The notes under the pieces were generated by a model. That model ran no database searches. It was not told where the DNA came from and worked only from the letters and a program-made list of their open reading frames with translations. A stretch of DNA of 55,060 nucleotides from Flammula alnicola (Eukaryota; Basidiomycota; Agaricomycetes; Agaricales; Strophariaceae), in NCBI GenBank assembly GCA_015499995.1, contig JADNRV010000320.1, forward strand, positions 1 to 55,060, given 5' to 3'. Below, one piece after another: positions 44,575 to 55,060 of this stretch; the first letter of the stretch is position 1; every line of letters begins with the position of its first letter. The position numbers and the translations under genes were made by a program.

Positions 44575-46950
44575 ATGTCGACTCCTCTCCCTTCTACTCA
44601 CCTCGAAACACAGTTCCCATCCGAGTTGCTCTATGCCATATGTGCTCACGTCTACGCGTTCTGCGTTCTCCCCGACGATCCAACTCTCGACCCCCTCATA
44701 ACCGCTCACGATGACCGTATTCCGACAGCTCATCCTTCTTCAATTCCCCCTGGCTACTGGTCAGAGCCCGTAACGCGTCGCACCCTAGCAAGCCTCTGCC
44801 TCGTGAACCATGTCTGGTATGAAGCTGCAAAGCCCTGGCTTTGGCAAAAGTGAGTAACCGTACTCTCAGTTCCCCCAACAACCTTACAAATGTATATTAG
44901 GCTCGAGGTCCGTCTACCCCGCACATGGCTTTCTTTGGTCGAAGAAATTGCTTGGAACTACGACGAAGAGACAGTTGATAGCGTAATGGGCAAAAGCCTG
45001 GAGGCAGCAACGAAAGCAGCCATAGACTCGGCTAGTGCTCTCTCTAATCCCGTCTGTTTCGAAGAAAACCTATTTGATACCTTGGATGCACCCGATACCA
45101 CCATCGGCGTGGAATTGCTCTCTCCTATTCCATCCCGTGATCCGAGCCCTAGGCGCCTGCGGCCAAAGAGCAAGAGCCCTGCACGTTGGGAGATCTTGAG
45201 GTCCATCAACGACGCCGTGCAAAATGTCATGAACAGCAAGGCCCCTGGTGTTTACGGTACGTCGTATCCTTTACTTCCCATTCAGTGTTTGTTTAATTTT
45301 TTTTTGTAGTCCCAACGCCGACGGATCCCCGCCCCGGTCGCTTCGTGCGCCATCTAGATTTCAACCACTTCCGCACAATTGGAATGCGTCGGTCTGTCGA
45401 GGAAGGCGTTAACAGTCGTTTCGTTACTGGCGATCGCGTTCAGGCAGTACTCAAGGTATTTGATCCGTTTATCTGACGTTTAAAAATATATCCTTACCGA
45501 TCACACAGGAAATGCCAAATTTAGTGACGTTCGGTGCTACGGAATACATGGACGGCGCATTAACACTTGCCGTGCTCAATGAATTGTTCCTGCGAGGTGC
45601 TCCGTCAGGCGGCCGCGGCCGTCCTACTCGAGGACGGGCTCTCATGGAGTGTCACGATGTCGAAGAAGAGGATCGCGAGCGCCGAAGAAAATGCAAGGAT
45701 CTCGAAGCGGTCGATCTTACGGGTTGCGTCAGCGCTGTCTTTGTCAATGCCTTCACAGAGTTCGTCAATACCCACCTCCTCCCACCCTCTGATTCCGATT
45801 CTAGTGAAGACGAAGAAGACGGTGGTCGCCGTACGCGCCAACGCAATTCCCTATACGAGCCCCTTCTTTTCCCTGGTCTCCAGCGCTTGGGCATGCGCGG
45901 AGTCAAATCCATTCTGCCTCGATACCTAAGCCCTTTCCTACTCGCATTCCCTAATTTGACGCACCTCGATTTATCCGGCACCCGCCTTACTTCCGAAATC
46001 CTCGAATCAGTCGGCCAATCTGCAACTCTGCGTCTGAAATCTCTTGCTCTTGCTCGCTGCATCAAACTCACGAGCGAGAGTATTACGCACTTCCTAGTCG
46101 ATTCGCCTGTAACCAGCGAATTGACCGAATTGAACCTTTACGGCGACATGACCTATGTTTCGCCTATTTCTGAAGAGGACCTCATGAAAATCGTTACTCT
46201 GGCGCCTTCCTTCATCAGTGGAAACTTAGTCTATTTAGACCTCTCAAGTGCCCCGATCACTAAGGAGACTCTTACGAAAATGAAGCCGCAACCAAAGATT
46301 CGCTCTCTCGGCCTGTCCCACATCCATCGCCTTGAACTGAAGGCTGTGACGGAGTTTATTAGAGATAAGGCCCCGAATGTCGAAATTTTGACTCTGGTTA
46401 ACACGTTTCCGGAACTCGGCAATCCAAGGGGTTCAACACGGCAGTCTACCATCGCTCTCCATACGCACCTTATCAGGCCACTGTGCTCACCGCCGTTCTC
46501 GTTTACCTTGTCACAGGACGCGCAAGCTAGTCAACCACCTCCGTCGCGTCTCCGTGTCATCGAACTGTCAACTGCCATGCTCGGTGGCCTCGGGGCTGGG
46601 GCTGGGTCGTGGCGCATCATCAGGAGCAAGGGAGGGCGTGGATGGTACGTCGACATCGCCAGCGCGTGGATTTCAGAGTCCGGTACATGTCAAGGGAGCG
46701 TCCTCCGTCGGGATTTGCCACCCACAGATCCGTTTAGGGTTGAGATGGAGAGGCTGTCTGCCGCGAATGGTAATGTTAGCAGCGGCGTAGGTTGGCATGC
46801 ACGGAAGATGGAGGTTAGTCTCATTATTGCTGTGTTTTTCCCCATAGATGAATGCTGACGAAGCTGTTTTTATAGATACTTCACGGACACGGCATGCTTG
46901 GGCGAGAAGATGGCCTGTATGGCGCGGTGTCTTTCGCTTATCAGGGATAA
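44575..46950 (+). CDS. F-box/leucine-rich-repeat protein
   Basis: Predicted substrate adaptor of an SCF ubiquitin ligase. An F-box-like start, THLETQFPSELLYAICAHVY then LASLCLVNHVWYEAAKPWLW, is split by an intron near 44851. The middle section has a Pro/Ser insert (about 45120-45230). Repeats follow in exon 4: LFPGLQRLGMRG, FPNLTHLDLSGTRLTSEILE, LKSLALARCIKLTSESITHF, LTELNLYGDMTYVSP, LVYLDLSSAPITKETLTKM, IRSLGLSHIHRLELKAVTEF and VEILTLVNTFPELG. A Gly-rich C-terminal part ends GLYGAVSFAYQG at TAA 46948-46950, after an intron at about 46814-46875. Total roughly 690 residues. The substrate is unknown. An acidic SDSDSSEDEEDGG patch lies near 45790-45825. Confidence 0.87.
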
Positions 46951-48131
46951 CTTTCCCTTGTTATAAGCAGTGTCCTGCGCCGCAGCGACTTTTTCTCCAA
47001 AAAAGATAAAATAAAAAAGGCGACGATGTCGCGCACATGAGAGATGGCTATGCTCTCTGGGCGTTCTCCCGTCTGCATTCGGAGGGCACAGTGATCTCAC
47101 GATGATCTGATACCGGTTGCGCCACTGCAACTGCCCTTCTGGGCTTTGCGGAATGTCACGACGTGTGAACGTTCTCGCTGTATTTTGTGGGGTTTTCTGA
47201 CAATGGGCGAGCGATATTTAGAGTTATCCATTTAACGGTTTTTCATCTACTTGGGGTCTTTTGGGTTTATCTTCTGGTCGATAACTATCGTTGACATTGT
47301 ATATATATATCTTTTTGCACGCCATCTGTTGCATCGGAGTCTTAAGGATCTGAGGTTTGCCTTGCTGTGTACATACTACATGCCACTAGAAGCCCGACGT
47401 TGAAATCTTTCAAGTTACCACATCTAGCTCTGGCAGCTCGCTCACAGCACCAGTACTAGGCTGTGCTCAGTAACATGCCCAACATGAATTCGCATATTCT
47501 TTCCGCATTGCGTGTCCAGTAATTAACTATACATAGGTACTCGTGTATTTTATCTCAGTTCCAGTGTGTCCGTAGTTTTTTGATTCCCGTCAACGTATGT
47601 ACATAGTCATTACATAGACACTACTTATCAGCCCCAGATGCATAGCAGAATGTCGAGCAGATGGCCAGCAACGGACCGCACGGATCATATCCCGGAGGTT
47701 CCCGCTTTCAAGATCTCAAGATCTCACGGCCACGCTCTGCCAAGATGTGCCAAGACCGTACTTATCAGATATGTTTCCCACTCCCATGACAATGCGACCA
47801 CTAACAGCCGCCAACCGTTCTCTTGACTTGGAACGCGGTCACCTCGAGGTCATGGAGAGCGGGGTGTCGCCATGAGCTCATATAAATTTAATGTTTCTCT
47901 ACACTCCACTGAAACGACGGTCCTCTCGAGGCTTTGAAGTTTGAAGGGACGTTTTGAGGTTCCTGTCGTGTTGCCATGATTTCCGAAGTTAGGGCGGCAC
48001 GTTTTCTCAACCATATAAATAGAAACCGTATATAACACAGCCTTCCTGGTTCAGTTGGCCTTTTTCCGCCCCATCCCATTCATTATCTTCGCAAGCGCAG
48101 TCATTTTCTGGTATTTACTCTGTACTTGAAG
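46951..48131. other. Intergenic region between F-box and exchanger genes
   Basis: A 1181-bp plus/plus intergenic region. It contains a TATATATATATC stretch near 47301-47312 and an AT-rich start. Nothing is coding to my eye (frames at 47638-47826 and 47850-48079 lack motifs). The last 100 bp is the leader of the exchanger gene. Confidence 0.5.
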
Positions 48132-51060
48132 ATGGGTAAGTTCCATTTATCCCTATTCAGAGCCCTCCCCCCCCCCCCCCCCACCGCCTTGACACTTATC
48201 TCGCAATCCCCTAACTTAAATGCTCGTATCAGGCTCTTCAGTTGAAGGCTCGAATACCCTCGAAAACTCTTCAAACACAGTGCATGTTTATCCAGTGCCA
48301 CCGATAGCGAGCTCTTCTGCTCTACCCCGTCGAAATACGCAACAAAGAGCCAGCACGACCAACCCTAGATCTTCACGCCTTGCAGCAATCCGCCAGCAAA
48401 CTGCGTTAATGTTCGTTCCGGAACGCCCAGTGGGGAAAGCGCCAAACGCCTTCGAGAGCCTGAAATCAATCTTATGCTCCTCATGTGCGGTTTCTGGAGC
48501 TTCTCCATGTAATCTGACTGACTTCTCTGCAGGGCTAAATCTTTTGCTCGTGTTTATACCTGTATCCGTATGCATCCGTTCTCTCATCCTTTTTGTGGCA
48601 AAATTGAGCTCAGATCTCAATCTAGTGGGCCTTGCATTTCGCATTACCTGAATCCACCTCCAACAGAGACACAGTCATTTTTGTCTGTAAGTCACAAGTC
48701 TTTTCTGCGTTTTTAGGGGCATGAGCCGATATGTGGCGTCTTTAGTTTCTTTCTTTGCAATCATACCTTTAGCGAAAGTGAGTCGTCTTATTCTCTTGCA
48801 ATAAAGTCCATCTATTTATCAAATTCCAGCTACTTGCCTTTGCCACAGAGGAACTATCATTACGGGTAGGCCAGACACTCGCTGGGCTCTTGAACGCCAC
48901 TCTTGTAAGTTATCTATCTCTGCTTGGAGGTGCTGTGCGCTTAATTTGGCTTCCGAATCCAGGGAAATGCGTAAGTGTCAATGATAGGCGCCCTCAAATC
49001 CTTATACTGACATACCACATAGCGTCGAACTTATAGTTGCTGTAAGCATCCCCTTATGCTCGTTACAAGGTCAACTTGAGAACAAAAACAAAAAACTAGA
49101 TTATCGCACTGGTGAAATGTGAATTGCGCGTTGTTCAATCCTCGTGTAAGTCCTGCATCCTACGTCATCTCTACCCTCGGGAGCGATTCTTATCGCTTCA
49201 AACACGATCGAATTGAATTGAATTGCTGTCAATCGTACTAAATATACCTTCTCTTAGTGGTGGGATCCGTTCTCAGCAATCTGCGTAAGCGCCCAGCCGT
49301 CGCGCTTAATTGATCGTTACTGATAAGGGTCTTTCTAGTCCTTGTTCTTGGAATGTGTTTCTTTGCCGGTGGCCTAAAATATTCGGAGCAAGGCTTCGGC
49401 GTCAGTAAGTGGAACATTTTTCCCGGTATAGGCGCCAGTAACTTATGACACTGATTGACAGGCGCTACTCAACTTAATTCATCATTATTGACTGTCAGCG
49501 TCATTGCTGTCCTCCTCCCTGCTGCCTTTCACTTCTCCTCGCAATCATCATCAAATTCAGCTTCCGGTTCAACATCAAATTCAACTTCCAGTACAGGACT
49601 GAGCCCAAGTTCAGAAGGCAGTGCTATCTTGTCGGTCAGTCATGGGGTAAGGGCTTTTGTTTCTCTGTGCCTCACCGTTCGGTTTGTTGACAACTATTCA
49701 TAGGTTGCGATCATTCTTCTCTTTAGTAAGCGCCCATTTACCACTCCCACGATATCATTCTTATCAATACACCACAGTTTATGCGGGTTATCTCTCCTTC
49801 CAACTCTACTCCCACCCGGATCTGTACCAGGACAAGGGTAGCCACACAATAGAGAGCACGAAATATCAAAAGCCCCTCTTCCAAGGCCTCTCCAAAAAAT
49901 TGCATCATCACAAAGACCGGGACGTTGAATCTGCTTCAGACCATCCTCTGCAATTGACACAGTCGCCATTGTCAATCACAAACTCGCCGACACCAAATGT
50001 AACACAAGCAGACACATTCAGTACCGGTGCACCGTTGTTCGCGTCCGTGACGACCGACAATCCTACAGTCATTAACGACCAGTCTCTGGCCTCACCGCAC
50101 GCGCACTTTACCCCAGATATACAGGAGAAGGAGGACGAAGACGAGGAAGAAATGCCAACGATGAGCGTCTGGATGACGATTGGCCTCCTCGCTACGGTCA
50201 CAGTTGTGAGTCCTCAGCTACCTTATTTTAGCTGTAGCCGTGCATTAATGGCCTTGGTCATATTTAGTTGGTTGCCATCACTGCCGAGTGGCTTGTCGAT
50301 TCCATTGACGGTATGACAGACACCGGGCATATCAGTAAGGAGTTTGTTGGTATCATCCTCTTGCCCATTGTTGGCAACGCAGCGGGTACGCTTTGTTCTA
50401 ATGCGATAAAGAGGTTGCATAGCTCACATGAAATTTTTAGAACACGTAACAGCTGTTAGCGTGTCCGTGAAAGATAAACTCAACCTCAGTCTTGGAGTTG
50501 CTGTGGGGTCTAGCATCGTGAGTCGGATTATAGCATTTCACTGATGGCAAACTCACACTGTCTGCGCCGCACAGCAAATTGCCCTTTTCGTCATTCCGTA
50601 AGCGCCTTCGCCCTGGTTTCCTTGTTTTACTGTAAGCTGACCACTTTTATCTAGATTTATTGTGACGTTGGCATGGATCCTCGGAAAACCTTTGACTCTT
50701 CTCTTTGATCCCTATGAATCAGTCGCTATGTTCCTCTCAGGTATGTAGTAAGGTGCTGTCCTGCGACAATTTCACTAAACCCTTTCAATATAGTCCTCAC
50801 GGTAAATTACGTGGTACAAGACGGAAAATCCAATTGGCTCGAAGGCTTCATTCTAATGTGTACGCCTTGTTCCACACGCAATCTTCCGGCTACCCTGCCA
50901 ACTAATTATCTTAATCAGGTCTCTATATCATTCTTGCAGTAACTTTCTGGTTCTATCCTGGTTCGTCCTTTATTGATATCCCAAGCATTGCATATGTCTT
51001 GACGTTATTCGCTTCTTAGGTTCTGATCCATCTGGCGGCCTATTGTCGACCTGCTCGTAA
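48132..51060 (+). CDS. VCX1: Vacuolar Ca2+/H+ exchanger (VCX1/CAX type)
   Basis: A vacuolar membrane antiporter that moves Ca2+ into the vacuole in exchange for protons. Exon 1 is only 4 nt (ATGG at 48132-48135). It joins to GCTCTTCAG at 48232 to give MGSSVEGSNTLENSSNTV. The first conserved repeat reads LAGLLNATLGNAVELIVAII, then VGSILSNLLLVLGMCFFAGG. A long acidic, Ser/Thr-rich loop (about 49840-50160) contains an EKEDEDEEE patch. The second repeat reads FVGIILLPIVGNAAEHVTAV, then LGVAVGSSIQIALFVIPFIV. Both GNAVE and GNAAEH carry the catalytic glutamate. The final helices (GKSNWLEGFILMCLYIILAV) end in STCS, TAA 51058-51060. About twenty exons, including an 8-nt exon (48963-48970) and a 19-nt exon (49023-49041). 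Distinct from the NCLX-like exchanger at 5643-8289. Confidence 0.92.
48167..48182 (+). repeat. Poly-C run in intron 1 of the exchanger gene
   Basis: Sixteen consecutive C residues lie within the first intron, before the acceptor. The run is prone to length variation and to sequencing error but does not touch coding sequence. Confidence 0.85.
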
Positions 51061-51347
51061 ATCTATACCCACTGTAGCATACCCTTTGATTCGGAAGATA
51101 CAGGAATTAGCGTCCGACGTTCAAGTATACCCTGATCCCACCACATTCATTAATGCAGTACAAGGGCCCCCTTCTATTTAATCCACTATCTTTTATGCAG
51201 CTCATTTGTAGGTAGATTTATGAATACTTTCAAGCACTGGATCTTCATTATTCTTTTAACGTGCTTGGGATTATTCAATTTATGGCCCCAATCCAGCTCA
51301 GCTATTACATATGATACATGAGGACAAGTCGCCCCATTTCTCTCAAG

Positions 51348-52732
51348 CTACAACTTAGCTTTCGCTGCAGAATCTTCCAGGGTAACTGCCGCGGCTGTCA
51401 GTGCAATGGAATTTCTTTCTTTCACTTTCGCAGCTAAGAGGGTTCGAGTCAACTGACTGTAGTCTGGGTTTAAATGAATTAGCCTCACTGAAAAGGACCT
51501 TCTGGCCTTCCTTCCACATTTCGGTCACAACGGTCTCTCCCGGATAAACGACACCGGCGAATCTACAGCATTGTAAGTGAGCCAACATTGGCAATGAATC
51601 TGGCTTATATCTTCTCACCGGACTTTGATGTCCTTGTAAGGTCCGAAAGCTTTGAGGACATGCTTCCCAGCAATACCCATGAAGCAGAGCCCATGTAGGA
51701 TAGGCTGGTCGAAGCCTCCAATGGCAGCAAATTCCGGGAGAATCTAAATAGGCGAAGAATTTCAGGCGAGTCCTGCGAGAATCGATGTTTGACCCAAAGG
51801 ACCTACGTGAAGTGGGTTGTAATCACCACTCAGGCTGCATTAACGTAGATGAGATGAAGCAGCGCGGGTGTAAAATAAAGATCCTCACCGGTATAACGCC
51901 GCCTGTGATGTGCTCGTCTTTTCCTCAATTACGGCGTCTGGGCTGCGCTTTGGTGGAGTGTTCGCGGCGGAGGCAGCGCCACGATCTAATACCGCACAAA
52001 TTAGTATGACGCAATTCATCGTTCAACAAGTTACAGATGTCGGACCATTTCCAGCGCGCTTTCCACCGAAGCCTCCAGCCCCTCGAATAAATACAGTAGA
52101 CTGGTTTTCGAAGATGAGGTTGCCTGTGTGTTTGTCGCGTGTCTCGATTATGGTCGTCACAGCTGCAGCTTTGCCTTTGTCAAGGACTTCGAGTAGCCTA
52201 ATAAATATGTGGGTGAGAATCATGAAGAAGCTTGAGATTAATGTAAAACCAGCAGAGTAACTGACCTGGCTTCGCTGACGAGCTCTCCAGAAGTCGGAAT
52301 TGGGCCCTTGATATTTAAGTATTGTTCTCCATGCAGCAGTTTCGCCTAGGTATAGAGCATGAATGCAATATTTGCAGGATTATCGGGGGAAAATCACATA
52401 CAGGGTTGTAATTTGGTAACCAGTCCAGAGGGATGGCCGCACTGCAAGGGAACTGAGGAATGACACCAAACGTGGGCAGGGCGGAAAACTCGTCATCTCC
52501 CTCGAATGTCCATTTGAGCTCCTTCTCGGTGGCCCCAATTCCAAGGTTGTAGAGTATCACGTCTCTCTGGAAGGCCTACATTAGAAACCTGCCAGAATTT
52601 CAGGATGAAGGCTACAATACAAACCTCAGTGTACGAATAGGGGACGGGGTCAGAGATGACCTTCTTGGCATCCCGAACCAGTTGCGAGTCCTCCGAGTCA
52701 GCGAAAGCGTTGGGGTCCTTAAACGAGGTCAT
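51348..52732 (-). CDS. Peroxisomal (3R)-enoyl-CoA hydratase 2 (MaoC-like)
   Basis: This enzyme hydrates trans-2-enoyl-CoA to (3R)-3-hydroxyacyl-CoA in peroxisomal beta-oxidation. It corresponds to the C-terminal third of the ascomycete FOX2 multifunctional protein, here a separate protein of about 310 residues. The start [19 protein letters not shown] precedes [18 protein letters not shown] and [14 protein letters not shown] (first hot-dog half). The second half carries [20 protein letters not shown], split over three exons, with the catalytic Asp and His of GDYNPLH. The usual HIDP reads HILP here. It ends [10 protein letters not shown], a type 1 peroxisomal signal (AKL), at TAG 51348-51350. 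Five or more introns occur. It lies 273 bp downstream of the dehydrogenase gene on the same strand, in the domain order of the fused enzyme. Confidence 0.92.
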
Positions 52733-53005
52733 TGTGCGTATAGAAGGTTAAGAAAAGAGAGCAAACGGGCTGGGAAGATCATCGTTTCTGGGAGACGTCA
52801 AGACTATGGAAGTACAATCACATGCTTGAGCAACAAATACTGATTACATCACTGACAATCCTTGGAGGACTGTAGCCTGTTCACATTAATTTAATATTGT
52901 CAGATGTAGGACATTTTGCAAGATGAATGTAATAAAATTACGGAAATGCAAGATGTATGAGATACAAGAAAACTACATAGGGTACGTATTTTTAACCGGT
53001 ATAAT

Positions 53006-55060
53006 TTACAGTTTGGCCTTGACATCGTCACCCTTGTTGCTGAAGTTCTCGACGAGCTGTGAGAGGAAGAAACGTGAGTGTCACAGAAAGAGGATCAGAC
53101 ATTCATGCACTTACTTGTTGAATTGCCTCTTGTGTTGATGTTGGGTGGGTAGCGCGGCCATCGTCTAATGTAACGATCAATGCTGTTTCATTGAATAATG
53201 TTCTGAAAGACATACCAAAGGCGGTGATTTTACCCCATTTCGCGAAGACATCTTCGATGGTATATGTCTTGTTTGTGGGGAAGCCATAACCACCGGAGCG
53301 CTGCCAGCGGGTCTGGGCAGCCCATCCCCCGAGAACCTCGAACAACGATCCCGAGGTTGTTTCATTATCTGTAATGAAGGAGAAATTAACAACAGCTACA
53401 CTCCGACGAACAAGAAGCAGATACTAGCCTTTGCTGGTCAAGTAGCCAACAAGCGGGGCAATGAAGTCGGGCTAGAGAATTAAAGGGTCAGATCATCATG
53501 AAGTGACAATACTGCAAGATATGAATGAACCTTGAAGGCATCAACCATCTCCTGCGGCCAGATAGTGCTGGTCATGGCAGTACCGGCAGATGGGGCAATA
53601 ACATTGGCGAGGATGTTGTACTTCTTGCCTTCAATTGCGAGGGTGCGAGTGAGACCGGTGATGCCGGCCTTGGCTGTCGAGTACTAACAAGAGAAAGTTG
53701 AACTCAAGTTGAAATATCCACAGGGCGATACTTACGTTAGCTTGACCGAAGTTACCATCTAAAAAAATACATCAATATACAGATGGAGAAACCGACAGAA
53801 GAGGAAACATACAGATGCCGACTTGAGAACAAGTGGTCACGATGCGTCCGTACTTCTGCTTCTGGAATAGAGGCCAGACGGCATGAGCGCACTTCATAAA
53901 AGAGTGAGTCATGTAATCGTAATCGACATTCCAACGCGCTAATTGTTACCTTGTAGGTACCGCTGAAGATGATAATGAGTACATAAAATCAACATCGAAT
54001 GAATATGAACATACCGGAGATGCACAGCGAGGACAAGATCCCATTCTTGCTCGGTCATAGCCTGGAAAGATTTATCGCGCAAGATACCAGCGTTGGCAAC
54101 AAGAACATGAACACCCCCGAATTTCTCCACGGCGATCTGGACAATTTTGTCGGCATCCTCAACAGAGCAAACTGCGGCAACAGCCTTTCCTCCGGCTAAA
54201 CGTTTCTGTGAGTTATAGAACGCAAGATAAAAAAAAATCCATACCTTTGATCACCTCATTGACGACAGCACTAGCTCCTTTCTCGCTAACATCATTGACG
54301 ACGATATTTGCGCCAAGTTTGCCATACATGTGTGCATAGGCACGACCGAGACCAGCACCAGCACCAGTAATAATAACGGTCTGGCCATCAAAACGCACTG
54401 GAGGTGACGACTGAGAGTTGGGAGGGAGTTTCTTGGCGGCTTCGAGTTTGCCCTAAGTAGACGAGACATCAGACCTGAGGCTCAAATGTCTAGGGTAGTA
54501 GGTACTTACAACTGAATCGACATCTGTGAGCGATTGTGGGCTGTTTTCTGGGTTAGAATACATTAAAATACAACAGTGAACAACATACTAGTAAGGCTTC
54601 GTGAAGTCAGTCAACTCGTCCCATTTAGCTTTCACCTTTACCAAGTCAGTTATTGATCAGTCTGTGTAACAGTTATAGCTCACAGCGGAAGGAGTGAAGC
54701 TGCTATCTGTTTTGAAGATGGTACCGTCGCTTCTTTCCCATCGGAGCTCAGCAATGAAGCCTGCGCCAACTTCAAAGACCTTGCCAGAAGCATCAGGCCC
54801 ATCTGGGTGACAAAGAGCAGCAACAAATGGAGCAACGTAATCGGGCTAATTGGAATAGTTAATGCGCGTGTGCCTACATAGCAGAAATAGCTGACATACG
54901 CTAAGATTGGCCAACATTTCTGGTGGCATGATGGTCTCAGTCATGGCCGAGGCAGCTATCTTTCAAGAAACGGCTCAGTCTCTGCTTCCTACTGGGGTAT
55001 GAAAGAGACGTACGGGGCAATGGCGGTCGATTTGATGTTGTATTTTGCGCCCTCGCGTGC
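53006..55060 (-). CDS. FOX2: Peroxisomal multifunctional dehydrogenase (FOX2-type, two SDR domains), 5' end beyond window
   Basis: A (3R)-3-hydroxyacyl-CoA dehydrogenase of peroxisomal beta-oxidation with two short-chain dehydrogenase domains. The visible part begins inside the first domain ([10 protein letters not shown], then [18 protein letters not shown] at about 54730-54790). A linker, [16 protein letters not shown], leads to the second domain. It contains [20 protein letters not shown] (NAD-binding TGxxxGxG, about 54335-54395), [29 protein letters not shown] (catalytic Tyr and Lys, about 53680-53750) and [16 protein letters not shown]. It ends [16 protein letters not shown], a peroxisomal AKL signal, at TAA 53006-53008. 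There is no hydratase domain, unlike ascomycete FOX2; that activity is in the next gene. Many short introns. The N-terminus is cut by the right edge. Confidence 0.92.

Noticed and set aside
43530..44733. Overlapping minus-strand frames as a multi-exon gene
   Set aside because: I could not join them with consistent splice phases, and no segment resembles a known family.
52733..53005. Read-through fusion of dehydrogenase and hydratase
   Set aside because: The dehydrogenase ends in AKL plus stop and the hydratase has its own ATG, so two genes fit better, although transcript data would be decisive.

Overview
The window is nuclear DNA of a filamentous basidiomycete, most likely an Agaricomycete (mushroom-forming fungus). 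Most genes are cut by many short introns of about 50-60 bp with GT...AG ends. The family content also fits: a DUF6534 seven-helix protein, a fungal-type FunK1 kinase relic, an F-box/leucine-rich-repeat protein, a serine/proline-rich disordered protein and a PAS/GATA regulator. Genes are dense, on both strands, and show no operon logic. All CDS coordinates run from start codon to stop codon and include introns. Exon borders were read by eye from splice signals and frame continuity.

Layout. 1-3272: almost empty, with one transposon-like coding scrap. 3273-8289 (+): a DUF6534 membrane protein and an NCLX-type Na+/Ca2+ exchanger. 8662-11892 (-): a small secreted protein and a flavin-containing monooxygenase. 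12023-12109 (+): an intron-containing tRNA-Tyr. 12480-15601: a decayed FunK1 kinase interrupted by a 1132-bp terminal-inverted-repeat element with a 7-bp target duplication, followed by an inverted copy of the kinase tail. 16711-21886 (-): SDS22 (PP1 regulator) and a PAS/GATA transcription factor. 22489-32196 (+): an ankyrin protein, PRMT5, a mucin-like GPI-anchored protein, a candidate repeat-bounded element with a doubtful small gene, and a CCDC174 homologue. 32275-41018 (-): a metallo-beta-lactamase-fold protein, the molybdopterin synthase small subunit, thiamine pyrophosphokinase, a tandem pair of 144-bp Helitron-like elements, a CS-domain tail-anchored protein and a 1064-residue disordered protein. 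41207-51060 (+): ERG28, an unresolved 2.7-kb stretch, an F-box/LRR protein and a VCX1-type Ca2+/H+ exchanger. 51348-55060 (-): a peroxisomal hydratase-2 and a two-domain FOX2-type dehydrogenase cut by the right edge.

Most genes are unrelated housekeeping functions: splicing and methylation (CCDC174, PRMT5), phosphatase control (SDS22), sterol synthesis (ERG28), cofactor synthesis (MOCS2A, TPK) and calcium transport (two different exchangers). The clearest functional pair is at the right end. There the dehydrogenase and hydratase-2 halves of the peroxisomal beta-oxidation multifunctional enzyme lie in tandem as two separate genes, each ending in its own AKL peroxisomal signal.

The items most worth a second look are that split multifunctional enzyme, the Helitron-like dimer, the intact-ended transposon inside the FunK1 kinase, and the 4-, 8- and 19-nt exons of the calcium exchanger.
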